Assembly: GCA_023384575.1 (NCBI GenBank)
Contig: JAHDVP010000016.1
Span: forward strand, 63,144-100,417
Length of the DNA stretch: 37,274 nt
Reading direction: 5' to 3'
From: Acidobacteriota bacterium
GTDB taxonomy: Bacteria > Acidobacteriota > Vicinamibacteria > Vicinamibacterales > JAFNAJ01
The position numbers and the translations under genes were made by a program. Of the stretch, positions 22,689-30,321 are shown piece by piece; positions within the stretch are counted from its first letter, which is position 1, and the number at the start of each line of letters is the position of its first letter. Below the pieces are notes generated by a model that was given only the letters and a program-made list of their open reading frames with translations, was not told where the DNA came from and searched no databases.

Positions 22689-25484
22689 ATGCGGCGACAG
22701 GCGACGAGCAGGGCCCTTCCTCCTCGACCGCGCCTGCGTCGACCGGTTCTGGTCCGTGTCGCGCTGGCCTGTGCCGTCGCGACGCTCGCCGGGCCGACGC
22801 CCTGCGGGGCGGGTCAGGTCGCGGGACTCGCGGCTGAGGCTTCGACCGCCATCGTAGCGGCGTGCGTCGAGGGGCGTGCCGTGTACGGGCGCGTCACCGA
22901 CCAGTCGGGCGCCGCGCTGCCCGGCGCGCGCGTGGCGGTGACCGCGGCAAGCGGCGTCCTGCTCGACGAAGGTTCGACGGCGGCCGACGGGGCTTTCCAT
23001 CTGTGTGCGCCGGCCATCGACGTCGTCGTCACCGTCCGCGTCGACGGCTTCCGCGTGTGGCAGCGCGTCGTCGCCGGCGGCTGGCGGCAAAACGCCGGGC
23101 TCGCCGTGGTCCTCGCGATGCCGGGTTTCGGCGAGTCGATTACCGTGACGCCCGTGCGCGGCGAGGTGCGCTCCACGCGGTGGACGCCGGAGTTCGTGAC
23201 GAGCATCGGGCGCGACGCGCTCGACGCACGGGCAGGCGAGTTGCTCGCCCTGCGCCTGCGCGTGGACGCCGGCCTGCACGTCCAGCAGACGTCGACGAGC
23301 CAGACGTCGCCGTACGTCCGCGGGCTCACGGGGCAGCAGGTGGTGACGCTCGTCGACGGCGTCCGGTTCAACACGGCCGTGCTGCGTCCAGGCGCGAATC
23401 AGTACACGGCGCTGCTCGACGCCGTCGTCGCCGAGCGCGTCGAAGTGGTCCACGGGCCGAACGCCACGCAGTACGGCACCGATTCGCTCGGCGGCACGAT
23501 CAACCTCATCACGCCCGCCGCCGACGGGTGGCGTGCGCGCCGTGCGGGCGGGCAGGTCGGCCTGACGGCCACCTCCGCCGACCGCGGTGCGGGTGGATCG
23601 GTGACCGGCGGCTGGTCGACGTCGCGGGTGACGGCCTTCGGACACGTCAGCGCGCGCAGCGCCGACGATCTGCGGGCCGGCGGCGCGCGCGATTCCCATT
23701 CGGTCGTCACGCGGCTCTTCGGCCTGCCCTCGTCGCTGCTCGGCGACCGGCTCGCGGCCACCGGCTATCGCCAGGCCGGCGCGAGCGCGAAGGCCATCGT
23801 CCGCGCGGGCGGCCACCACGTCATGACGGCGAGCTACCTCGGGGGGCACCAGGCCGGGGCCAGCCGCTACGACATGCTCGACGGCGGTGCGGGCCATCTG
23901 CGTCACTTCTTCGACCCGCAGGATCTCGTCCTCGGCTGGGTGCGATACGACGGCGTCGACCTCGGGGCCGTGTCGACCCTCTCGGTCACGGCGTCGTACA
24001 ACGCGCAGCGCGACGACCGCGAGTATCAGAACGTCAACAACAGTCGAAGCGGGCTCGCGTCCGACGTCACGCGCGAGTGGAACCGCGTCGCCGCCGCCGG
24101 CACGCAGGTCGTCGCAGGCCTGAACCCGCATCCCCGGCACAGCCTGCGCGGCGGTGCCGACGTCTACCTCGAGCGCGTCGACGCGCGGCGCGAGGACCGC
24201 GCTCCGGTTGACGGCGCACCGGCCCGGATTGCCCGCGCGCGTCTGCCCGATGGGGCGCGCTACACGAGCGTCGGGGCCTTCCTGCAGGACGTCATCGACG
24301 TGCAGCCCGACCGCGTGCAGGCCCAGGTGGCCTTGCGGTACAGCCGGTTCGCGTATCGGCAGCGCGCGGCCGACAACCCGCAGGGACCTTCGGGGCCGCT
24401 CGTGCCCGATTTCTCGACGACGTTCGACGACCTCACGGGCAACGTCGGCGTGGTCGTCGCCCTCGGGCGGGGCCTGCACCTCACCGGCAGCATCGCGCGG
24501 GGCTTCCGGGCGCCCAACATGAACGACTTCGGGACCATCGGGCTGTCGGGCGGAGGCTTCGAGATCTCGCCAGACGAGGCGCAGGCCGTCCGGGCGAACG
24601 TCGAACTGCCGGGTTCGGGCGGGACGACGCGCGTGCCGGTCGGCCCGCTCGGGCCCGAGACGCTCCGCAGCTACGATCTCGGGCTCCGGCTCCAGACCTC
24701 GCATCTGTCGGCCGGCGTCGCCGTGTATCAGGCCGACGTTCGGGGCACCATCGAGCGACGGACCGCGCTGTTGCCGCCCGGGGCCGCAGGGATGCTCGTG
24801 GGTGGACAGCTCGTGCTGCGCCAGGACGCGAGCGGCGCCATCTACACGCCCGCGTCGTCGTCGGCGGTCTTCGTGCGGGTCAATGGCGCCGACATGCGGC
24901 TGCGCGGCATCGAGGCCTCGCTCGCGGGACACGCGGGCTCGCAGGTCAGCTGGAGCTGTCAGGTGTCGTCGCTGAGAGGCGAGAGCCTCGTCGACGGGTC
25001 GCCGCCGCCGGTGGAGAACGGCCTGCCGCCTGCGCACGGCAGCGCCTCGGTGCGCTGGACCACGCCGGCCGGCCGCCTGTGGATCGACGGCAGTCTCGTG
25101 TGGGCGGCGACGCAGACGCGGCTCTCGAGCAACGACCTGCGCCAGGCGCGCATTGGCGGCCTGCGGACCCGCGAAGAGATCCGCGACTTCTTCCAGAACG
25201 GCGCCGTCGCGCGCGGCCTCGTCGCAAACGGCCGGCTCGTCGCCACCGGCGAGACGCTCTCGGAGGTGATCGACCGCGTGCTCGACGACGCCGCGTCGGC
25301 GCCGCTCTACACCGAGCAGGCGGGCTTCGTCGTGTGGACGGCGGGCTTCGGGTGGCGGCTCTCGTCGCGTCTCCGAATGACGGTGCTCGTGGAGAACCTG
25401 CTCGACGCCAACTATCGCACGATGGGGTCGGGCATCGACGGCCCCGGGCGCGGCATTGTCGTGCGCCAGCACCTCGCGTTCTGA
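22689..25484 (+). CDS. TonB-dependent receptor with N-terminal carboxypeptidase-regulatory-like domain
   Basis: The 931-residue outer-membrane receptor has an Arg-rich start and signal helix (VLVRVALACAVATLAGP), a short beta-sandwich (VYGRVTDQSGAALPGARVAV), and a plug domain with LLALRLRVDAGLHVQQ, SPYVRGLTGQQVVTLVDG, VERVEVVHGPNATQYGTDSL and GGTINLIT. The barrel ends with the standard ENLLDANYRTMGSGIDGPGR and a terminal Phe. This architecture is nearer to classical siderophore, heme or vitamin receptors than the Oar-like protein at 17806. The ligand is not identifiable. The gene starts 15 bp after the deacetylase-like gene, so one operon from 17183 to 25484 is likely. It is followed directly by heptanucleotide repeats. 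Confidence 0.92.
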   Translation: MRRQATSRALPPRPRLRRPVLVRVALACAVATLAGPTPCGAGQVAGLAAEASTAIVAACVEGRAVYGRVTDQSGAALPGARVAVTAASGVLLDEGSTAADGAFHLCAPAIDVVVTVRVDGFRVWQRVVAGGWRQNAGLAVVLAMPGFGESITVTPVRGEVRSTRWTPEFVTSIGRDALDARAGELLALRLRVDAGLHVQQTSTSQTSPYVRGLTGQQVVTLVDGVRFNTAVLRPGANQYTALLDAVVAERVEVVHGPNATQYGTDSLGGTINLITPAADGWRARRAGGQVGLTATSADRGAGGSVTGGWSTSRVTAFGHVSARSADDLRAGGARDSHSVVTRLFGLPSSLLGDRLAATGYRQAGASAKAIVRAGGHHVMTASYLGGHQAGASRYDMLDGGAGHLRHFFDPQDLVLGWVRYDGVDLGAVSTLSVTASYNAQRDDREYQNVNNSRSGLASDVTREWNRVAAAGTQVVAGLNPHPRHSLRGGADVYLERVDARREDRAPVDGAPARIARARLPDGARYTSVGAFLQDVIDVQPDRVQAQVALRYSRFAYRQRAADNPQGPSGPLVPDFSTTFDDLTGNVGVVVALGRGLHLTGSIARGFRAPNMNDFGTIGLSGGGFEISPDEAQAVRANVELPGSGGTTRVPVGPLGPETLRSYDLGLRLQTSHLSAGVAVYQADVRGTIERRTALLPPGAAGMLVGGQLVLRQDASGAIYTPASSSAVFVRVNGADMRLRGIEASLAGHAGSQVSWSCQVSSLRGESLVDGSPPPVENGLPPAHGSASVRWTTPAGRLWIDGSLVWAATQTRLSSNDLRQARIGGLRTREEIRDFFQNGAVARGLVANGRLVATGETLSEVIDRVLDDAASAPLYTEQAGFVVWTAGFGWRLSSRLRMTVLVENLLDANYRTMGSGIDGPGRGIVVRQHLAF

Positions 25485-25498
25485 TGGCGCCGCGCCCT

Positions 25499-25600
25499 GA
25501 GCTCTGAGTCTTGAGCTTTGAGCATTGAGCTGTGAGCTCGGGGCTTTGAGCTGTCGTGTGTGCGGGCGCCTCTCGCTCATCGCTCACGGCTCAGACCTCA
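25499..25600. repeat. Heptanucleotide repeat arrays (GAGCTNT x8 and NNNCTCA x4)
   Basis: Eight units lie at 25499-25554: GAGCTCT, GAGTCTT, GAGCTTT, GAGCATT, GAGCTGT, GAGCTCG, GGGCTTT, GAGCTGT. After an 18-base spacer come TCGCTCA, TCGCTCA, CGGCTCA, GACCTCA at 25573-25600. All units are exactly 7 bases. The array starts 15 bases after the receptor stop codon. Confidence 0.9.
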
Positions 25601-25686
25601 GCGCGACGGCCCACCGATTCCGCCACGGTCTCTGAGGCGTGGTCCTTCGTGCGTCCCTGTGACAGGATACGGGCCGGAGGAATCGC

Positions 25687-26856
25687 ATGGCAGGTCTCAG
25701 GGCTCGTTTCGGGCGGCCTTTGCGTCTCGGTGTGGTGGGCGGGGGGCCCGACTCGTGGATCGGCCGCCTGCACTGCACCGCCGCTGAGCTCGACGGGTGG
25801 TGGCGCGTCGTCGCGGGCGTGTTCTCGGGCGACCCGGCGCGGTCGCGCGAGTCGGGGATGACCCTTGGCTTCGATGCGTCGCGGTGCTACGGCGATGTCC
25901 GCGACATGATCGACCGCGAGCGCTGCCGCGAGGACGGCATCGACGCGGTGGCGATCATGTCGCCAAACGACAGCCACTACCCGGCGGCCGTCGTGGCCCT
26001 CGATGCCGGCCTCGACATCATCGGCGACAAGCCCGTGTCTCGCACGCTGGCCGAGGCGCGTGACCTGGCGGCACGCACGCGGACCAACGGGCGACTCTTC
26101 GCCGTGGCTCATGGATACGCGGCGTACCCGATGACACGGTACGCCCGCTGGCTCGTGCAGGACGGGGCGATCGGCGAGTTGCGCTTGGTCCAGGTCGAGT
26201 ACATCCAGAGCAGCATGGCCGCGCGCGTCGAGGACGAGCCGCAGAGCGGCCGTCTGAGGTGGCTGCTCGATCCGGCGCGCAGCGGTCTGGCCCTGGTGAT
26301 GAGCGCCATCGGCTGTCACGCGCATCACCTCGCGTGCTTCGTCAGCGGGCACGACGTCGCACGCGTGGCGGCCGACGTCGGCGCGCTCGTGTCGGGCCGG
26401 ACCGTGGTCGATCACGTGTCGGCGCTGCTCGAGTTCGCTGGCGGCGCCCGGGGCACGTTCACCGCCACGCAGGCGGTGGCCGGCGCCGACAACGACATTC
26501 GCCTCCGCGTCTGCGGCGAGAAGGGCTACGTCGAGTGGTCGCACCGCGAGGCGAGCTATCTGCGCCTTGCCCAGCAAGGGCTGCCACCACGCATCATTGG
26601 ACGTGGGGATACGTACCTCCCACCAGAGGTCGTCGCCGCCGGCCGCATGCCCCGCGGCCACCCCGAGGGCATGCGCGAGGCCTTTGCGAACATCTATGGG
26701 GAACTGGCACAGGAACGCATGGCGCGCGCGCTCGGCGACGAGCCGCCGTCGTTCGTCTACCCCCGCATCGACGAGGCCGTGCACACGATGGCGTTCATCG
26801 AGGCGTGCCTGGCGTCGCAGGAGCGAGGCGGGTGGGTGGAGGTCGCGCCGGCGTGA
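25687..26856 (+). CDS. Gfo/Idh/MocA-family oxidoreductase
   Basis: The 389-residue protein has an N-terminal Rossmann fold (LRLGVVGGGPDSWIGRLH at about 12-29), GIDAVAIMSPNDSHYPAA, and the DKPVSRTLAEA segment, the counterpart of the EKP motif whose Lys is catalytic in inositol- and glucose-fructose-type oxidoreductases. The C-terminal alpha/beta domain includes the expected SAIGCHAHHLACFVSG stretch, with the His that acts in catalysis. It probably oxidises or epimerises a sugar or cyclitol with NAD(P); the substrate is unknown. The ATG at 25687 has GGAGGAA 6 bases upstream and a -10-like GGATACGG further up. The GC-rich repeat block at 26886 follows the gene. Confidence 0.9.
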   Translation: MAGLRARFGRPLRLGVVGGGPDSWIGRLHCTAAELDGWWRVVAGVFSGDPARSRESGMTLGFDASRCYGDVRDMIDRERCREDGIDAVAIMSPNDSHYPAAVVALDAGLDIIGDKPVSRTLAEARDLAARTRTNGRLFAVAHGYAAYPMTRYARWLVQDGAIGELRLVQVEYIQSSMAARVEDEPQSGRLRWLLDPARSGLALVMSAIGCHAHHLACFVSGHDVARVAADVGALVSGRTVVDHVSALLEFAGGARGTFTATQAVAGADNDIRLRVCGEKGYVEWSHREASYLRLAQQGLPPRIIGRGDTYLPPEVVAAGRMPRGHPEGMREAFANIYGELAQERMARALGDEPPSFVYPRIDEAVHTMAFIEACLASQERGGWVEVAPA

Positions 26857-26885
26857 TTCGCGGCTCGAGTCGCCCGGAGGCGATC

Positions 26886-27037
26886 GCGAGGGGCTGAAGC
26901 CCCTCGCGCTACGGAGGGACGGAAGCCCCTCGCGCTACCGGCTACCGAGGGACCGCCTCGCTGGGCCTCGTGCCGTAGCGCCGGGGCTTCAGCCCCGGCG
27001 GAGGCGGAGGGGCGATTGCGAGGATCTGAAGCCCCTC
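26886..27037. repeat. Cluster of four GGGGCTTCAGCCCC-type palindromes
   Basis: Perfect hairpins are GCGAGGGGCT/AGCCCCTCGC at 26886-26907 and GCCGGGGCT/AGCCCCGGC at 26980-26999. Half or degenerate copies lie at 26922-26937 and 27016-27037. Several carry the shared CTCGCGCTACCG or CGTAGCG tail. The block separates convergent genes (Gfo/Idh and CoA-binding) and begins 29 bases after the first stop codon. Confidence 0.85.
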
Positions 27038-27041
27038 TTAC

Positions 27042-27509
27042 TTACCGCGGCACGCTGCCGCCCCACTTGAGCACCCAGCGCATGCACTTGTGCGCGATGT
27101 CGACCGGCTCGCAGTACATCAGCGGGCACCCGCCGACGATGGGCTCGATGCCGAGTTCGCCGCAGAGGCGCACGGCTTCGTCCGACACGCTGCCCTGGCC
27201 GAACGACCGGTGGAACCAGACGCATTTCACGCCGCGTTCGGCGCACTGCCTGACGATGTCGGGCGCGACGGAAGGAGCGGCCGCGATGACGACACCGTCG
27301 ACGTTGCCGGGCACGTCGCGGAGGTTGGCGTAGCAGGGCACGCCTTCCGCTTCGGTGGCGTTCGGGTTGAGGGGGACCGCGTCGAATCCCGACGCCCGCA
27401 GCTTGCGAAACACGTGATTCGCGGCGTCGGCGCCGCTGCGCGAGACGCCGGCGACCGCGAAGCGGCGGCCCTGCAGGAAGCGGGCGACGGGCTCTGGTGT
27501 GCGGGTCAT
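27042..27509 (-). CDS. CoA-binding domain protein
   Basis: The 155-residue single-domain Rossmann protein has FAVAGVSRSG at 17-26, YANLRDVPGNVDGVVIAAA at 60-78 and FHRSFGQGSVSDEAV, and ends in HKCMRWVLKWGG. This matches the stand-alone CoA-binding family related to the N-terminal domain of succinyl-CoA synthetase alpha subunits. Its cellular role is not established; members are thought to bind CoA or related nucleotides. The ATG at 27509 has AAAGGAACG upstream. The stop codon (TAA, 27044-27042) sits directly before the REP-like palindrome cluster. Confidence 0.9.
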   Translation of the reverse strand: MTRTPEPVARFLQGRRFAVAGVSRSGADAANHVFRKLRASGFDAVPLNPNATEAEGVPCYANLRDVPGNVDGVVIAAAPSVAPDIVRQCAERGVKCVWFHRSFGQGSVSDEAVRLCGELGIEPIVGGCPLMYCEPVDIAHKCMRWVLKWGGSVPR

Positions 27510-27703
27510 GAGTCGTTCCTTTCTCCCAGGAGTCTACCGCCAACTGTCCACCCCCAGGCGCACACGACGATCGAGACGCGTCCGCCCGACCGAGCCGGGT
27601 CCTGCGACACGAACGCAGAGAATCTGCGGGGTCAGCCCCCACCGACCGCGGTCGCCCCGCTCACGGGCCCGGGCAGCATGGTGAGGACGATCGTCGGCTG
27701 AGT

Positions 27704-27898
27704 CTATGCATCTCGCGCCTGCGCTCCGGCGGACGCTGCCGTCCCGGGGTGCTCGACCTCCTGGAAGACGCCGTGCGTCCAGGGCGGGTCGCTGTCGTTG
27801 GTCGTCTGCGCGAGGTCGAACCAGAGATCCCACGCTGCGGCCAGTTCCTCCTCCGACAGCGTGGCCAGGTCGAGATCGTCGTCACTGAGCGTCGCCAT
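27704..27898 (-). CDS. Small acidic protein overlapping an upstream gene
   Basis: The 64-residue protein starts MATLSDDDLDLATLSEEELA and continues WDLWFDLAQTTNDSDPPW. It is strongly acidic with an amphipathic helix around residues 13-28. Its ATG lies 17 bases inside the end of the upstream 267-residue gene, and a GGAG about 7 bases before it supports translation. I recognise no family. The tight overlap suggests the two products act together, as in toxin-antitoxin or subunit pairs, but nothing in the sequence proves that. The low-complexity end (PGTAASAGAQARDA) may be dispensable. Confidence 0.6.
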   Translation of the reverse strand: MATLSDDDLDLATLSEEELAAAWDLWFDLAQTTNDSDPPWTHGVFQEVEHPGTAASAGAQARDA

Positions 27899-28685
27899 CG
27901 CACATCTCCGTGCCGGGCACCCGGGTGGGCAGCCAGGACTCGGCAAGCGTGCGGACGCGGGCGTGCGCCCGTGGCAGCAGGCGCGCGTCGTCCGGAAGCG
28001 CAGCGAACGCCTCGACGAACGGGCGCGCGGCCGCCGAATACGCGCTGACCCGAGCTCGATCCCGCCGCATCAGGTGGTCGGTTTCGCGCGCGAGCGCGAC
28101 GAGGGTGGCATCGCGGTCCCCGCTGCGTGCGGCGACGGCTGCGCCCCGTGTCGACGCTGCGCCATGGCCCTGCCGCGCGAGGAACAGGAGGCGATCCACG
28201 TCGGTCGTCACCTCCATTTCGCGGTCCGGCGGGAGTCCGGATGCCAACTCGGCGATCACTGCGTAGTCCTTCGCCCGCTGCGTCTGCTTCATGAGGACCA
28301 ACGACTCCGGATCGACGACGAGCAGGGGGTCGCGCATGGTCTCGAAGAGCCGGGCGACGCGGTCGGCCGAGACGCGGGGTGGTCGGCTGAAGAAGTCGCA
28401 CCGGATCCTGCGGCCGCGTTCGTCGCGGTACTCGAAGTGGCTCGACCAGCCGCCCGCCAGCCACCTCGGGTCGAGCGGCGCCCCGGGACGGTACCACGCG
28501 CCGCGCTCGGCCAGGACGTCGAGCACGCGGCGGCAGGCCTCGTCGGTCTCGCGAACCACCCAGTCACCGTCCTTGCTCATGATCGCGACCCGGTAGTAGA
28601 CCACGGCCTGTCCCGATGACAGGGCGGCGACCGGCCCATGAGCGTTGAACGCCCGCGTGAGGTCGAAGTAGACGTTCGAGACCAC
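27882..28685 (-). CDS. Uncharacterised protein, possibly nucleotidyltransferase-like
   Basis: The protein is 267 residues. The N-terminal half (FDLTRAFNAHGPVAALSSGQ, then VVYYRVAIMSKDGDW) and the later LVLMKQTQRAKDYAVIAELA segment are arranged as in AbiEii-type or DUF6036-type minimal nucleotidyltransferases, where a Gly-Ser core is followed by a Lys-x-x-Asp segment. The usual paired metal-binding aspartates are not clearly present. The middle carries HFEYRDERGRRIRCDFFSRP. A C-terminal helical region of about 100 residues follows. A GTG start at 28685 is used; no strong Shine-Dalgarno is seen. The gene overlaps the small acidic gene by 17 bases. It could be one half of a two-gene defence or toxin-antitoxin module, but this is a guess. 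Confidence 0.55.
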   Translation of the reverse strand: MVSNVYFDLTRAFNAHGPVAALSSGQAVVYYRVAIMSKDGDWVVRETDEACRRVLDVLAERGAWYRPGAPLDPRWLAGGWSSHFEYRDERGRRIRCDFFSRPPRVSADRVARLFETMRDPLLVVDPESLVLMKQTQRAKDYAVIAELASGLPPDREMEVTTDVDRLLFLARQGHGAASTRGAAVAARSGDRDATLVALARETDHLMRRDRARVSAYSAAARPFVEAFAALPDDARLLPRAHARVRTLAESWLPTRVPGTEMCDGDAQ

Positions 28686-28821
28686 CGCGCCAATTGTAGC
28701 GCCACGCCACTCGGACGACCCTCTCAGGTCGGGCGAGGCCGGCCGCGTCACCCTGCTGAGCCGCCGGGGGCGGCAGGCGCGATGCCGCCGCTGGGTGCCA
28801 GACCGCGGAAGACGCCAGAGT

Positions 28822-28838
28822 TCAAGACCTGACCCCAC
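28822..28838 (-). repeat. GGGGTCAGGTCTTGA element
   Basis: TCAAGACCTGACCCCAC is identical to the 17-mer at 6071-6087 and is the inverse of the element at 5992-6006. It lies about 24 bases upstream of the lipoprotein start codon at 28863, followed by GGGAGGTGGTACGATCGGGA, which could include a -10 box and the ribosome site. Confidence 0.8.
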
Positions 28839-28862
28839 GGGAGGTGGTACGATCGGGAGTCG

Positions 28863-30311
28863 ATGACGTTGCACACCCCGTTCACCGCAATTCAGGCGCG
28901 TGGCCTCGCCGCCATGCTTCTCGCCGTCCTCGTGCTCGCGTCGTGCTCGTCCGGGGCGACGCCGGCCATCGAGGGCCCCACCGCCGAGCTCCGCGAGCTG
29001 ACCGGCGCCCGCACGCGGGTGGTCTGGGTGCAGGGCGACGGCACCGATGCCTTCGCGATGGGCACCAACTTCATCCTCATGGGCCTCGATACGGACGATG
29101 GGCGCGGGGAGCGGCCGCTCGTTGAACAGCGGGGCAGCTTTGCCAAGCCGCTCTTCCTGCCAGGCGGCGAGCGCCTCGTCTACTCGACGTCGCCGGCGGC
29201 CGGCGGACCCGAGGTGTTCATCCTGAACTGGGATGGCAGCGGCCTGCGGCGGCTCGCGACGGGCTTCGCGCTCTCGGTGTGGCGCGACCCCGCCGACGGG
29301 CGCGAGTGGCTCTACGTCGGCACCGACCACGACGAGGAGCTCGACTTCGCCAACGTGTGGCGGTTCCCGGTCGACGACCCGGTCAGACGCGAGCTGGTCT
29401 GGAACCAGTCGAAGGTAGGGCGCGATACCTTCCAGGTCTCGGCCGACGGCCGCGTGGGGGGCGGGGTCTTCCCGTGGCCCCACGTGGGCGTTGGCGACCT
29501 GCCGAACGGGGCGTTTCGCAGAGTGGCCGACGGGTGCTGGACGGCGCTCGCGAACCCGGGTCCGCCGGTGTTGTGGTACATGGACGGCGCGCACCGCAAC
29601 CTGACGCTGGTCGACCTCGAGACCGACCGGCGATGGTCGCTCCCGATCAACCAGGCGCCGGGCTTCCGCAATCCCGAGGTGTACCATCCACGATGGACGA
29701 ACCATCCGCGGTTTCTCGCCATCACCGGTCCGTACGACCAGGGGGGCGCGAACCAGGTGCGTACTGGGGGAACGCAGACCGAGGTCCACGTCGGGCGGTT
29801 CAGCACCGACTACACGCGCGTCGAGGCCTGGGCGCGCGCGACGCACAACGACGGCGGCGACCTCTACCCCGACGTCTGGATCGACGCCCTGGCCTCGCCG
29901 CATCCGCTGCGAGTCGACGGCGCGGTGGGGCCGGCGACCGACGTGGCGGCGTCGGGTGTCGTCCCGGCCCCAGGGCCACACTCGGCCGGACGACTCGTCG
30001 TCGAGGCCCGGCTCCTCGTGCCGGGGACGATCCCGCCGCCGCAGGACATCCTGCCGTACCGCCACGCCCTCGTCGTCAACGACTACGAGGTCGTGCGCGT
30101 GGTCGAGGGCGAGTACGACGCGCGATCGATCCAGGTGGCGCAGTGGGCCATCCGCGACACGAGGGTGCTCGCCGGCGCGCGCAAGACGGCCGGCAGCGTG
30201 CACCGGCTGACGGTGGAACTCTTCAGCGCGCATCCGGAGCTCGAGGGCGAGCGGCTCATCGCGGGCCCCGAGGCGTCGTCGTTGCCGCTCTACTACGAGG
30301 TCGAGTCGTAG
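28863..30311 (+). CDS. Exported lipoprotein with beta-propeller-like repeats
   Basis: The 482-residue protein has a lipoprotein signal peptide with a perfect lipobox LASC (Cys28). The rest contains TolB/WD40-like strands (RLVYSTSPAAGGPEVFILNW, DGSGLRRLATGFALSVW, WYMDGAHRNLTLVDLETDRR) consistent with a beta-propeller. It also carries HPRFLAITGPYDQGG and a C-terminal segment of the type YRHALVVNDYEVVRVVEGEY. The protein is probably anchored at the periplasmic side or outer membrane. The gene is 10 bp upstream of the MBOAT gene on the same strand, so it belongs to the O-acyltransferase set, perhaps as a substrate- or partner-binding component. No enzymatic motif is recognised. Confidence 0.75.
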   Translation: MTLHTPFTAIQARGLAAMLLAVLVLASCSSGATPAIEGPTAELRELTGARTRVVWVQGDGTDAFAMGTNFILMGLDTDDGRGERPLVEQRGSFAKPLFLPGGERLVYSTSPAAGGPEVFILNWDGSGLRRLATGFALSVWRDPADGREWLYVGTDHDEELDFANVWRFPVDDPVRRELVWNQSKVGRDTFQVSADGRVGGGVFPWPHVGVGDLPNGAFRRVADGCWTALANPGPPVLWYMDGAHRNLTLVDLETDRRWSLPINQAPGFRNPEVYHPRWTNHPRFLAITGPYDQGGANQVRTGGTQTEVHVGRFSTDYTRVEAWARATHNDGGDLYPDVWIDALASPHPLRVDGAVGPATDVAASGVVPAPGPHSAGRLVVEARLLVPGTIPPPQDILPYRHALVVNDYEVVRVVEGEYDARSIQVAQWAIRDTRVLAGARKTAGSVHRLTVELFSAHPELEGERLIAGPEASSLPLYYEVES

Positions 30312-30321
30312 CCGCGCCCCG

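Noticed and set aside
20907-25580. A 1557-codon open frame on the minus strand
   Set aside because: It is antisense to the two TonB receptors and the deacetylase-like gene, has a His/Arg-rich composition typical of a reversed GC-rich gene, and shows no family feature.
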